Below, piece after piece: positions 11,422-25,097 of a stretch of DNA of 64,000 bases. The stretch covers positions 44,992,456 to 45,056,455 of the forward strand of contig CM049318.1 in the NCBI GenBank assembly GCA_026874595.1. The letters run 5' to 3'. The stretch's first letter is position 1. Each line of letters begins with the position of its first letter. The stretch is from Sipunculus nudus. Lineage: Eukaryota; Annelida; Sipuncula; Golfingiida; Sipunculidae. Made by a program: the position numbers and the translations under genes. The notes beneath the pieces were generated by a model. The model searched no databases. It saw only the letters and a program-made list of their open reading frames with translations, and was not told where the DNA came from.

Positions 11422-13959
11422 CGATGGGATGAAAATTGCGACCTGTAGAGACTGGACAGACAAACAAACAAACAAACAAACAGACAAACAGACATCCGCG
11501 ACTGACCAACCAGCTTGCGAAAATCGAAGATTTCCGGCAAGCAATAAAGTTGTGGACTGTGCCTCCCAACATGTATGATCATAGATGGGGCCCGGAGAGG
11601 CCGTCACGCACCGCTGCACACGCCGGCCGCCCACCGTAGGGACCCTGCCGCCACTTGCGGCGACGGGCACGTGTCTTCGTGGTTTGGCGAAAAACGGCGC
11701 GAGATTTGACGAGACTAACAATGTGACCCCTGAATGTGACTGCGAGTGTCAGCCGCTATCCAGCGCTGCAAACCATGTGTCTGTAGCGTGAAAAATGACA
11801 TAATTATAGGCATTTCTTTGAATGGTCACGTGTTCTCGTTTCACGAGAAACGGTGCGAGATATGACGAGACTTGCGATTGAATGACTAAGAACTAGAGGG
11901 ATGCTGTCTAACGCCAAACACCAGACCTTTCTATCGCAAATATCAACAGAGAGAGAAGCTGGAAAACTCCGAATTTTCAGATTGTCAAGTTTTACCCCAA
12001 AATTTGGTAACCATGGTAACGGCAGCACAAAGCAACATGTGCGAAGGGATAAGCCAATGTTCCTAGTTTCAGATACGGACCCAAAAAATGGGTGTCACGT
12101 TTAATATTTTTTGAGATATTGCAGAAAAATGATATGTTACAGTGTTTCATGTACCACGCCCCCTGGTGGCTATTTCCAAAAAATGAAAAATTGATTTCGA
12201 GATATTTCTAAACAACACAAAATATGTCATTTTCAAAAGTCATAGTTTAAAAAATGCGACCTGTAAGCCATATCTAATGAAATCTCGAAAATTCTCGTTT
12301 GACGAGAAATGGGTGCGAGATTTTACGAGACTTTTACTTGTATGATAAAAAGCTTATTTAGTACTATATGATGCAAAAAACTAGGAATCTCTAGCTTTAA
12401 AAATGACAAAGTTAGAAAAATTAGGCCTTTTATTTTCGAAAATCATGAGATTTCCCCCAAAATGTGTAACCATAGAAACAGCAGATTTCAGCAACATATA
12501 CATCAGAAGAAAGGCCTTGGAATGCGATTAAAAGGAGCCATGTTTGAAGTGGCTATGACAAATAGTAATGGAGATATGAAGAAAAGAGCACTTTAGGAAC
12601 TTTTGATGACCTTGACCTTGACCTTTGACCTATATTGCCCAAAAACAATAGGCTTCTTGCATTTTTGATTCTACACAAACTGTGAAAGTTTGAAAGCGAT
12701 GGGATGAAAATTGCGACCTGTAGAGACTGGACAGACAAACAAACAAACAAACAAACAGACAAACAGACATCCGCGACTGACCAACCAGCTTGCGAAAATC
12801 GAAGATTTCCGGCAAGCAATAAAGTTGTGACTGTGCCTCCAACATGTATGATCATAGATGGGGCCCGGAGAGGCCGTCACGCACCGCTGCACACGCCGGC
12901 CGCCCACCGTAGGGACCCTGCCGCCACTTGCGGCGACGGCACGTGTCTTCGTGGTTTGGCGAAAAACGGCGCGAGATTTGACGAGACTAACAATGTGACC
13001 CCTGAATGTGACTGCGAGTGTCAGCCGCTATCCAGCGCTGCCAAACCATGTGTCTGTAGCGTGAAAAATGACATAATTATAGGCATTTCTTTGAATGGTC
13101 ACGTGTTCTCGTTTCACGAGAAACGGTGCGAGATATGACGAGACTTGCGATTGAATGACTAAGAACTAGAGGGATGCTGTCCTAACGCCAAACACCAGAC
13201 CTTAAATATCAACAGAGAGAGAAGCTGGAAAACTCCGAATTTTCAGATTGTCAAGTTTTACCCCAAAATTTGGTAACCATGGTAACGGCAGCACAAAGCA
13301 ACATGTGCGAAGGGATAAGCCAATGTTCCTAGTTTCAGATACGACCCAAAAAATGGTGTCACGTTTAATATTTTTTGAGATATTGCAGAAAAATGATATG
13401 TTACAGTGTTTCATGTACCACGCCCCCTGGTGGCTATTTCCAAAAAATGAAAAATTGATTTCGAGATATTTCTAAACAACACAAAATATGTCATTTTCAA
13501 AGTCATAGTTTAAAAAATGCGACCTGTAAGCCATATCTAATGAAATCTCGAAAATTCTCGTTTGACGAGAAATGGTGCGAGATTTTACGAGACTTTTACT
13601 TGTATGATAAAAAGCTTATTTAGTACTATATGATGCAAAAAACTAGGAATCTCTAGCTTTAAAAATGACAAAGTTAGAAAAATTAGGCCTTTTATTTTCG
13701 AAAATCATGAGATTTCCCCCAAAATGTGTAACCATAGAAACAGCAGATTTCAGCAACATATACATCAGAAGAAAGGCCTTGGAATGCCGATTAAAAGGAG
13801 CCATGTTTGAAGTGGCTATGACAAATAGTAATGGAGATATGAAGAAAAGAGCACTTTAGGAACTTTTGATGACCTTGACCTTGACCTTTGACCTATATTG
13901 CCCAAAAACAATAGGCTTCTTGCATTTTTGATTCTACACAAACTGTGAAAGTTTGAAAG
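11422..13959. repeat. Indel-bearing copies 10 and 11 of satellite A
   Basis: Copy 10 (11422-12696) is 1275 bp: seven one-base gains, nearly all in short homopolymers (for example extra G near 11554, C near 11566, G near 11667, 12079 and 12091, A near 12237, G near 12312) and one lost C near 12525. Copy 11 (12697-13959) is 1263 bp: extra C near 13042 and near 13181, plus a clean 8-bp deletion at about 13204. Neighbours on both sides are standard. Homopolymer gains look like sequencing error at a local assembly join; the 8-bp loss may be real. Confidence 0.8.
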
Positions 13960-16900
13960 CGATGGGATGAAAATTGCGACCTGTAGAGACTGGACAGACA
14001 AACAAACAAACAAACAAACAGACAAACAGACATCCGCGACTGACCAACCAGCTTGCGAAAATCGAAGATTTCCGGCAAGCAATAAAGTTGTGACTGTGCC
14101 TCCAACATGTATGATCATAGAAGGGGCCCGGAGAGGCCGTCACGCACCGCTGCACACGCCGGCCGCCCACCGTAGGGACCCTGCCGCCACTTGCGGCGAC
14201 GGCACGTGTCTTCGTGGTTTGGCGAAAAACGGCGCGAGATTTGACGAGACTAACAATGTGACCCCTGAATGTGACTGCGAGTGTCAGCCGCTATCCAGCG
14301 CTGCAAACCATGTGTCTGTAGCGTGAAAAATGACATAATTATAGGCATTTCTTTGAATGGTCACGTGTTCTCGTTTCACGAGAAACGGTGCGAGATATGA
14401 CGAGACTTGCGATTGAATGACTAAGAACTAGAGGGATGCTGTCTAACGCCAAACACCAGACCTTTCTATCGCAAATATCAACAGAGAGAGAAGCTGGAAA
14501 ACTCCGAATTTTCAGATTGTCAAGTTTTACCCCAAAATTTGGTAACCATGGTAACGGCAGCACAAAGCAACATGTGCGAAGGGATAAGCCAATGTTCCTA
14601 GTTTCAGATACGACCCAAAAAATGGTGTCACGTTTAATATTTTTTGAGATATTGCAGAAAAATGATATGTTACAGTGTTTCATGTACCACGCCCCCTGGT
14701 GGCTATTTCCAAAAAATGAAAAATTGATTTCGAGATATTTCTAAACAACACAAAATATGTCATTTTCAAAGTCATAGTTTAAAAAATGCGACCTGTAAGC
14801 CATATCTAATGAAATCTCGAAAATTCTCGTTTGACGAGAAATGGTGCGAGATTTTACGAGACTTTTACTTGTATGATAAAAAGCTTATTTAGTACTATAT
14901 GATGCAAAAAACTAGGAATCTCTAGCTTTAAAAATGACAAAGTTAGAAAAATTAGGCCTTTTATTTTCGAAAATCATGAGATTTCCCCCAAAATGTGTAA
15001 CCATAGAAACAGCAGATTTCAGCAACATATACATCAGAAGAAAGGCCTTGGAATGCCGATTAAAAGGAGCCATGTTTGAAGTGGCTATGACAAATAGTAA
15101 TGGAGATATGAAGAAAAGAGCACTTTAGGAACTTTTGATGACCTTGACCTTGACCTTTGACCTATATTGCCCAAAAACAATAGGCTTCTTGCATTTTTGA
15201 TTCTACACAAACTGTGAAAGTTTGAAAGCGATGGGATGAAAATTGCGACCTGTAGAGACTGGACAGACAAACAAACAAACAAACAAACAGACAAACAGAC
15301 ATCCGCGACTGACCAACCAGCTTGCGAAAATCGAAGATTTCCGGCAAGCAATAAAGTTGTGACTGTGCCTCCAACATGTATGATCATAGATGGGGCCCGG
15401 AGAGGCCGTCACGCACCGCTGCACACGCCGGCCGCCCACCGTAGGGACCCTGCCGCCACTTGCGGCGACGGCACGTGTCTTCGTGGTTTGGCGAAAAACG
15501 GCGCGAGATTTGACGAGACTAACAATGTGACCCCTGAATGTGACTGCGAGTGTCAGCCGCTATCCAGCGCTGCAAACCATGTGTCTGTAGCGTGAAAAAT
15601 GACATAATTATAGGCATTTCTTTGAATGGTCACGTGTTCTCGTTTCACGAGAAACGGTGCGAGATATGACGAGACTTGCGATTGAATGACTAAGAACTAG
15701 AGGGATGCTGTCTAACGCCAAACACCAGACCTTTCTATCGCAAATATCAACAGAGAGAGAAGCTGGAAAACTCCGAATTTTCAGATTGTCAAGTTTTACC
15801 CCAAAATTTGGTAACCATGGTAACGGCAGCACAAAGCAACATGTGCGAAGGGATAAGCCAATGTTCCTAGTTTCAGATACGACCCAAAAAATGGTGTCAC
15901 GTTTAATATTTTTTGAGATATTGCAGAAAAATGATATGTTACAGTGTTTCATGTACCACGCCCCCTGGTGGCTATTTCCAAAAAATGAAAAATTGATTTC
16001 GAGATATTTCTAAACAACACAAAATATGTCATTTTCAAAGTCATAGTTTAAAAAATGCGACCTGTAAGCCATATCTAATGAAATCTCGAAAATTCTCGTT
16101 TGACGAGAAATGGTGCGAGATTTTACGAGACTTTTACTTGTATGATAAAAAGCTTATTTAGTACTATATGATGCAAAAAACTAGGAATCTCTAGCTTTAA
16201 AAATGACAAAGTTAGAAAAATTAGGCCTTTTATTTTCGAAAATCATGAGATTTCCCCCAAAATGTGTAACCATAGAAACAGCAGATTTCAGCAACATATA
16301 CATCAGAAGAAAGGCCTTGGAATGCCGATTAAAAGGAGCCATGTTTGAAGTGGCTATGACAAATAGTAATGGAGATATGAAGAAAAGAGCACTTTAGGAA
16401 CTTTTGATGACCTTGACCTTGACCTTTGACCTATATTGCCCAAAAAACAATAGGCTTCTTGCATTTTTGATTCTACACAAACTGTGAAAGTTTGAAAGCG
16501 ATGGGATGAAAATTGCGACCTGTAGAGACTGGACAGACAAACAAACAAACAAACAAACAGACAAACAGACATCCGCGACTGACCAACCAGCTTGCGAAAA
16601 TCGAAGATTTCCGGCAAGCAATAAAGTTGTGACTGTGCCTCCAACATGTATGATCATAGATGGGGCCCGGAGAGGCCGTCACGCACCGCTGCACACGCCG
16701 GCCGCCCACCGTAGGGACCCTGCCGCCACTTGCGGCGACGGCACGTGTCTTCGTGGTTTGGCGAAAAACGGCGCGAGATTTGACGAGACTAACAATGTGA
16801 CCCCTGAATGTGACTGCGAGTGTCAGCCGCTATCCAGCGCTGCAAACCATGTGTCTGTAGCGTGAAAAATGACATAATTATAGGCATTTCTTTGAATGGT

Positions 16901-17767
16901 CACGTGTTCTCGTTTCACGAGAAACGGTGCGAGATATGACGAGACTTGCGATTGAATGACTAAGAACTAGAGGGATGCTGTCTAACGCCAAACACCAGAC
17001 CTTTCTATCGCAAATATCAACAGAGAGAGAAGCTGGAAAACTCCGAATTTTCAGATTGTCAAGTTTTACCCCAAAATTTGGTAACCATGGTAACGGCAGC
17101 ACAAAGCAACATGTGCGAAGGGATAAGCCAATGTTCCTAGTTTCAGATACGACCCAAAAAATGGTGTCACGTTTAATATTTTTTGAGATATTGCAGAAAA
17201 ATGATATGTTACAGTGTTTCATGTACCACGCCCCCTGGTGGCTATTTCCAAAAAATGAAAAATTGATTTCGAGATATTTCTAAACAACACAAAATATGTC
17301 ATTTTCAAAGTCATAGTTTAAAAAATGCGACCTGTAAGCCATATCTAATGAAATCTCGAAAATTCTCGTTTGACGAGAAATGGTGCGAGATTTTACGAGA
17401 CTTTTACTTGTATGATAAAAAGCTTATTTAGTACTATATGATGCAAAAAACTAGGAATCTCTAGCTTTAAAAATGACAAAGTTAGAAAAATTAGGCCTTT
17501 TATTTTCGAAAATCATGAGATTTCCCCCAAAATGTGTAACCATAGAAACAGCAGATTTCAGCAACATATACATCAGAAGAAAGGCCTTGGAATGCCGATT
17601 AAAAGGAGCCATGTTTGAAGTGGCTATGACAAATAGTAATGGAGATATGAAGAAAAGAGCACTTTAGGAACTTTTGATGACCTTGACCTTGACCTTTGAC
17701 CTATATTGCCCAAAAACAATAGGCTTCTTGCATTTTTGATTCTACACAAACTGTGAAAGTTTGAAAG

Positions 17768-20700
17768 CGATGGGATGAAAATTGCGACCTGTAGAGACTG
17801 GACAGACAAACAAACAAACAAACAAACAGACAAACAGACATCCGCGACTGACCAACCAGCTTGCGAAAATCGAAGATTTCCGGCAAGCAATAAAGTTGTG
17901 ACTGTGCCTCCAACATGTATGATCATAGATGGGGCCCGGAGAGGCCGTCACGCACCGCTGCACACGCCGGCCGCCCACCGTAGGGACCCTGCCGCCACTT
18001 GCGGCGACGGCACGTGTCTTCGTGGTTTGGCGAAAAACGGCGCGAGATTTGACGAGACTAACAATGTGACCCCTGAATGTGACTGCGAGTGTCAGCCGCT
18101 ATCCAGCGCTGCAAACCATGTGTCTGTAGCGTGAAAAATGACATAATTATAGGCATTTCTTTGAATGGTCACGTGTTCTCGTTTCACGAGAAACGGTGCG
18201 AGATATGACGAGACTTGCGATTGAATGACTAAGAACTAGAGGGATGCTGTCTAACGCCAAACACCAGACCTTTCTATCGCAAATATCAACAGAGAGAGAA
18301 GCTGGAAAACTCCGAATTTTCAGATTGTCAAGTTTTACCCCAAAATTTGGTAACCATGGTAACGGCAGCACAAAGCAACATGGTGCGAAGGGATAAGCCA
18401 ATGTTCCTAGTTTCAGATACGACCCAAAAAATGGTGTCACGTTTAATATTTTTTGAGATATTGCAGAAAAATGATATGTTACAGTGTTTCATGTACCACG
18501 CCCCCTGGTGGCTATTTCCAAAAAATGAAAAATGATTTCGAGATATTTCTAAACAACACAAAATATGTCATTTTCAAAGTCATAGTTTAAAAAATGCGAC
18601 CTGTAAGCCATATCTAATGAAATCTCGAAAATTCTCGTTTGACGAGAAATGGTGCGAGATTTTACGAGACTTTTACTTGTATGATAAAAAGCTTATTTAG
18701 TACTATATGATGCAAAAAACTAGGAATCTCTAGCTTTAAAAATGACAAAGTTAGAAAAATTAGGCCTTTTATTTTCGAAAATCATGGAGATTTCCCCCAA
18801 AATGTGTAACCATAGAAACAGCAGATTTCAGCAACATATACATCAGAAGAAAGGCCTTGGAATGCCGATTAAAAGGAGCCATGTTGAAGTGGCTATGACA
18901 AATAGTAATGGAGATATGAAGAAAAGAGCACTTTAGGAACTTTTGATGACCTTGACCTTGACCTTTGACCTATATTGCCCAAAAACAATAGGCTTCTTGC
19001 ATTTTTGATTCTACACAAACTGTGAAAGTTTGAAAGCGATGGGATGAAAATTGCGACCTGTAGAGACTGGACAGACAAACAAACAAACAAACAAACAGAC
19101 AAACAGACATCCGCGACTGACCAACCAGCTTGCGAAAATCGAAGATTTCCGGCAAGCAATAAAGTTTGTGACTGTGCCTCCAACATGTATGATCATAGAT
19201 GGGGCCCGGAGAGGCCCGTCACGCACCGCTGCACACGCCGGCCGCCCACCGTAGGGACCCTGCCGCCACTTGCGGCGACGGCACGTGTCTTCGTGGTTTG
19301 GCGAAAAAACGGCGCGAGATTTGACGAGACTAACAATGTGACCCCTGAATGTGACTGCGAGTGTCAGCCGCTATCCAGCGCTGCAAACCATGTGTCTGTA
19401 GCGTGAAAAATGACATAATTATAGGCATTTCTTTGAATGGTCACGTGTTCTCGTTTCACGAGAAACGGTGCGAGATATGACGAGACTTGCGATTGAATGA
19501 CTAAGAACTAGAGGGATGCTGTCTAACGCCAAACACCAGACCTTTCTATCGCAAATATCAACAGAGAGAGAAGCTGGAAACTCCGAATTTTCAGATTGTC
19601 AAGTTTTACCCCAAAATTGGTAACCATGGTAACGGCAGCACAAAGCAACATGTGCGAAAGGGATAAGCCAATGTTCCTAGTTTCAGATACGACCCAAAAA
19701 ATGGTGTCACGTTTAATATTTTTTGAGATATTGCAGAAAAATGATATGTTACAGTGTTTCATGTACCACGCCCCCTGGTGGCTATTTCCAAAAAATGAAA
19801 AATTGATTTCGAGATATTCTAAACAACACAAAATATGTCATTTTCAAAGTCATAGTTTAAAAAATGCGACCTGTAAGCCATATCTAATGAAATCTCGAAA
19901 ATTCTCGTTTGACGAGAAATGGTGCGAGATTTTACGAGACTTTTACTTGTATGATAAAAAAGCTTATTTAGTACTATATGATGCAAAAAACTAGGAATCT
20001 CTAGCTTTAAAAATGACAAAGTTAGAAAAAATTAGGCCTTTTATTTTCGAAAATCATGAGATTTCCCCCAAAATGTGTAACCATAGAAACAGCAGATTTC
20101 AGCAACATATACATCAGAAGAAAGGCCTTGGAATGCCGATTAAAAGGAGCCATGTTTGAAGTGGCTATGACAAATAGTAATGGAGATATGAAGAAAAGAG
20201 CACTTTAGGAACTTTTGATGACCTTGACCTTGACCTTTGACCTATATTGCCCAAAAACAATAGGCTTCTTGCATTTTTGATTCTACACAAACTGTGAAAG
20301 TTTGAAAGCGATGGGATGAAAATTGCGACCTGTAGAGACTGGACAGACAAACAAACAAACAAACAAACAGACAAACAGACATCCGCGACTGACCAACCAG
20401 CTTGCGAAAATCGAAGATTTCCGGCAAGCAATAAAGTTGTGACTGTGCCTCCAACATGTATGATCATAGATGGGGCCCGGAGAGGCCGTCACGCACCGCT
20501 GCACACGCCGGCCGCCCACCGTAGGGACCCTGCCGCCACTTGCGGCGACGGCACGTGTCTTCGTGGTTTGGCGAAAAACGGCGCGAGATTTGACGAGACT
20601 AACAATGTGACCCTTGAATGTGACTGCGAGTGTCAGCCGCTATCCAGCGCTGCAAACCATGTGTCTGTAGCGTGAAAAATGACATAATTATAGGCATTTC

Positions 20701-23700
20701 TTTGAATGGTCCGTGTTCTCGTTTCACGAGAAACGGTGCGAGATATGACGAGACTTGCGATTGAATGACTAAGAACTAGAGGGATTGCTGTCTAACGCCA
20801 AACACCAGACCTTTCTATCGCAAATATCAACAGAGAGAGAAGCTGGAAAACTCCGAATTTTCAGATTGTCAAGTTTTACCCCAAAATTTGGTAACCATGG
20901 TAACGGCAGCACAAAGCAACATGTGCGAAGGGATAAGCCAATGTTCCTAGTTTCAGATACGACCCAAAAAATGGTGTCACGGTTTAATATTTTTTGAGAT
21001 ATTGCAGAAAAATGATATGTTACAGTGTTTCATGTACCACGCCCCCTGGTGGCTATTTCCAAAAAAATGAAAATTGATTTCGAGATATTTCTAAACAACA
21101 CAAAATATGTCATTTTCAAAGTCATAGTTTAAAAATGCGACCTGTAAGCCATATCTAATGAAATCTCCGAAAATTCTCGTTTGACGAGAAATGGTGCGAG
21201 ATTTTACGAGACTTTTACTTGTATGATAAAAAGCTTATTTAGTACTATATGATGCAAAAAACTAGGAATCTCTAGCTTTAAAAATGACAAAGTTAGAAAA
21301 ATTAGGCCTTTTATTTTCGAAAATCATGAGATTTCCCCCAAATGTGTAACCATAGAAACAGCAGATTCAGCAACATTATACATCAGAAGAAAGGCCTTGG
21401 AATGCCGATTAAAAGGAGCCATGTTTGAAGTGGCTATGACAAATAGTAATGGAGATATGAAGAAAAGAGCACTTTAGGAACTTTTGATGACCTTGACCTT
21501 GACCTTTGACCTATATTGCCCAAAAACAATAGGCTTCTTGCATTTTTGATTCTACACAAACTGTGGAAAGTTTGAAAGCGATGGGATGAAAATTGCGACC
21601 TGTAGAGGACTGGACAGGACAAACAAACAAACAAACAAACAGACAAACAGACATCCGCGACTGACCAACCAGCTTGCGAAAATCGAAGATTTCCGGCAAG
21701 CAATAAAGTTGTGACTGTGCCTCCAACATGTATGATCATAGATGGGGCCCGGAGAGGCCGTCACGCACCGCTGCACACGCCGGCCGCCCACCGTAGGGAC
21801 CCTGCCGCCACTTGCGGCGACGGCACGTGTCTTCGTGGTTTGGCGAAAACGGCGCGAGATTTGACGAGACTAACAATGTGACCCCTGAATGTGACATGCG
21901 AGTGTCAGCCGCTATCCAGCGCTGCAAACCATGTGTCTGTAGTGAAAAATGACATAATTATAGGCATTTCTTGATGGTCACGTGTTCTCGTTTCACGAGA
22001 ACGGTGCGAGATATGACGAGACTTGCGATTGAATGACTAAGAACTTAGAGGGATGCTGTCTAACGCCAAACACCAGGACCTTTCTATCGCAAATATCAAC
22101 AGAGAGAGAAGCTGGAAAACTCCGAATTTTCAGATTGTCAAGTTTTACCCCAAAATTGGTAACCATGTAACGGCAGCACAAAGCAACATGTGCGAAGGGA
22201 TAAGCCAATGTTCCTAGTTTCAGATACGACCCCAAAAAATGGTGTCACGTTTAATATTTTTGAGATATGCAGAAAAATGATATGTTACAGTGTTTCATGT
22301 ACCACGCCCCCTGGTGGCTATTTCCAAAAAATGAAAAATTGATTTCGAGGATATTCTAACAACACAAAAATATGTCATTTTTCAAAGTCATAGTTTAAAA
22401 AATGCGACCTGTAAGCCATATCTAATGAAATCTCGAAAATTCTCGTTTGACGAGAAATGGTGCGAGATTTTACGAGACTTTTACTTGTATGATAAAAAGC
22501 TTATTTAGTACTATATGATGCAAAAAACTAGGGAATCTCTAGCTTTAAAAATGACAAAGTTAGAAAATTAGGCCTTTTATTTTCGAAAATCATGAGATTT
22601 CCCCAAAATGTGTAACCATAGAAACAGCAGATTTCAGCAACATATACATCAGAAGAAAGGCCTTGGAATGCCGAATTAAAAGGAGCCATGTTTGAGTGGC
22701 TATGACAAATAGTAATGGAGATATGAAGAAAAGAGCACTTTAGGAACTTTTGATGACCTTGACCTTGACCTTTGACCCTATATTGCCCAAAAACAATAGG
22801 CTTCTTGCATTTTTGATTCTACACAAACTGTGAAAGTTTGAAAGCGATGGGATGAAAATTGCGACCTGTAGAGACTGGACAGACAAACAAACAAACAAAC
22901 AAAACAGACAAACAGACATCCGCGACTGACCAACCAGCTTGCGAAAATCGAAGATTTCCGGCAAGCAATAAAGTTGTGACTGTGCCTCCAACATGTATGA
23001 TCATAGATGGGGCCCGGAGAGGCCGTCACGCACCGCTGCACACGCCGGCCGCCCACCCGTAGGGACCCTGCCGCCACTTGCGGCGACGGCACGTGTCTTC
23101 GTGGTTTGGCGAAAAACGGCGCGAGATTTGACGAGACTAACAATGTGACCCCTGAATGTGACTGCGAGTGTCAGCCGCTATCCAGCGCTGCAAACCATGT
23201 GTCTGTAGCGTGAAAAATGACATAATTATAGGCATTTCTTTGAATGGTCACGTGTTCTCGTTTCACGAGAAACGGTGCGAGATATGACGAGACTTGCGAT
23301 TGAATGACTAAGAACTAGAGGGATGCTGTCTAACGCCAAAACACCAGACCTTTCTATCGCAAATATCAACAGAGAGAGAAGCTGGAAAACTCCGAATTTT
23401 CAGATTGTCAAGTTTTACCCCAAAATTTGGTAACCATGGTAACGGCAGCACAAAGCAACATGTGCGAAGGGATAAGCCAATGTTCCTAGTTTCAGATACG
23501 ACCCAAAAAATGGTGTCACGTTTAATATTTTTTGAGATATTGCAGAAAAATGATATGTTACAGTGTTTCATGTACCACGCCCCCTGGTGGCTATTTCCAA
23601 AAATGAAAAATTGATTTCGAGATATTTTCTAAACAACACAAAATATGTCATTTTCAAAGTCATAGTTTAAAAAATGCGACCTGTAAGCCATATCTAATGA

Positions 23701-24597
23701 ATCTCGAAAATTCTCGTTTGACGAGAAATGGTGCGAGATTTTACGAGACTTTTACTTGTATGATAAAAAGCTTATTTAGTACTATATGATGCAAAAAAAC
23801 TAGGAATCTCTAGCTTTAAAAATGACAAAGTTAGAAAAAATTAGGCCTTTTATTTCGAAAATCATGAGATTTCCCCAAAATGTGTAACCATAGAAACAGC
23901 AGATTTCAGCAACATATACATCAGAAGAAAGGCCTTGGAATGCGATTAAAAGGAAGCCATGTTTGAAGTGCTATGACAAATAGTAATGGAGATATGAAGA
24001 AAAGAGCACTTTAGGAACTTTTGATGACCTTGACCTTGACCTTTTGACCTATATTGCCCAAAACAATAGGCTTCTTGCATTTTTGATTCTACACAAACTG
24101 TGAAAGTTTGAAAGCGATGGGATGAAATTTGCGACCTGTAGAGACTGGACCAGACAAACAAACAAACAAACAAACAGACAAACAGACATCCGCGACTGAC
24201 CAACCAGCTTGCGAAAATCGAAGATTTCCGGCAAGCAATAAAGTTGTGACTGTGCCTCCAACATGTATGATCATAGATGGGGCCCGGAGAGGCCGTCACG
24301 CACCGCTGCACACGCCGGCCGCCCACCGTAGGGACCCTGCCGCCACTTGCGGCGACGGCACGTGTCTTCGTGGTTTGGCGAAAAACGGCGCGAGATTTGA
24401 CGAGGACTAACAATGTGACCCCTGAATGTGACTGCGAGTGTCAGCCGCTATCCAGCGCTGCAAACCATGTGTCTGTAGCGTGAAAAATGACATAATTATA
24501 GGCATTTCTTTGAATGGTCACGTGTTCTCGTTTCACGAGAAACGGTGCGAGATATGACGAGACTTGCGATTGAATGACTAAGAACTAGAGGGATGCT
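17768..24597. repeat. Degraded tail of satellite A toward the gap (copies 15-20)
   Basis: Copies 15 to 20 carry a rising number of one-base insertions and deletions compared with the standard unit, for example near 18381, 18533, 18786, 18884, 19167, 19217, 19309, 19614, 20710, 20998, 21340, 21618, 21850, 22159, 22260, 22360, 22672, 22908, 23058, 23340, 23860, 23965, 24044 and 24151. Copies 18 (21579-22844) and 20 are the most affected. Substitutions are few (C to T near 20614). This mix, dense next to the N run and absent in the first 11 kb, is typical of poorly polished consensus at a contig end rather than of mutational decay. Confidence 0.8.
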
Positions 24598-25097
24598 NNN
24601 NNNNNNNNNNNNNNNNNNNNNNNNNNNNNNNNNNNNNNNNNNNNNNNNNNNNNNNNNNNNNNNNNNNNNNNNNNNNNNNNNNNNNNNNNNNNNNNNNNNN
24701 NNNNNNNNNNNNNNNNNNNNNNNNNNNNNNNNNNNNNNNNNNNNNNNNNNNNNNNNNNNNNNNNNNNNNNNNNNNNNNNNNNNNNNNNNNNNNNNNNNNN
24801 NNNNNNNNNNNNNNNNNNNNNNNNNNNNNNNNNNNNNNNNNNNNNNNNNNNNNNNNNNNNNNNNNNNNNNNNNNNNNNNNNNNNNNNNNNNNNNNNNNNN
24901 NNNNNNNNNNNNNNNNNNNNNNNNNNNNNNNNNNNNNNNNNNNNNNNNNNNNNNNNNNNNNNNNNNNNNNNNNNNNNNNNNNNNNNNNNNNNNNNNNNNN
25001 NNNNNNNNNNNNNNNNNNNNNNNNNNNNNNNNNNNNNNNNNNNNNNNNNNNNNNNNNNNNNNNNNNNNNNNNNNNNNNNNNNNNNNNNNNNNNNNNN
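24598..25097. other. Assembly gap 1 (exactly 500 N)
   Basis: A run of exactly 500 N, a conventional placeholder for a gap of unknown size. Satellite A ends 483 bp into a unit before it, and satellite B starts inside a monomer after it. The true distance, and any transition sequence between the two families, is missing. Open frames that appear to cross it are not real. Confidence 0.99.

Larger units (their letters stand above)
1..24597. repeat. Satellite A: tandem array of a 1269-bp unit, about 19.4 copies
   Basis: Head-to-tail array; the window opens inside it. Taking the C of GCGATGGGATG as unit base 1, copies start at 1, 1270, 2539, 3808, 5077, 6346, 7615, 8884, 10153, 11422, 12697, 13960, 15229, 16499, 17768, 19037, 20309, 21579, 22845 and 24115. 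Most spacings are exactly 1269; the rest range from 1263 to 1275 through small indels. The last copy is cut by the N run after 483 bp. Copies before 11.4 kb look identical except that copy 1 has G at 47 where others have A, which means very recent homogenisation or an assembly built from near-identical reads. No frame resembles a known protein: the longest open frames in the common unit are 114-119 codons and include a translated CAAA microsatellite. I see no transposase, reverse transcriptase, rRNA, 5S or histone sequence. A non-autonomous element that became a satellite is possible but unproven. Confidence 0.97.

Noticed and set aside
1-24597. rDNA spacer, 5S or histone gene cluster as the origin of the 1.27-kb unit
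   Set aside because: I found no 5S, rRNA or histone sequence and no tRNA-type B box in the unit on either strand.
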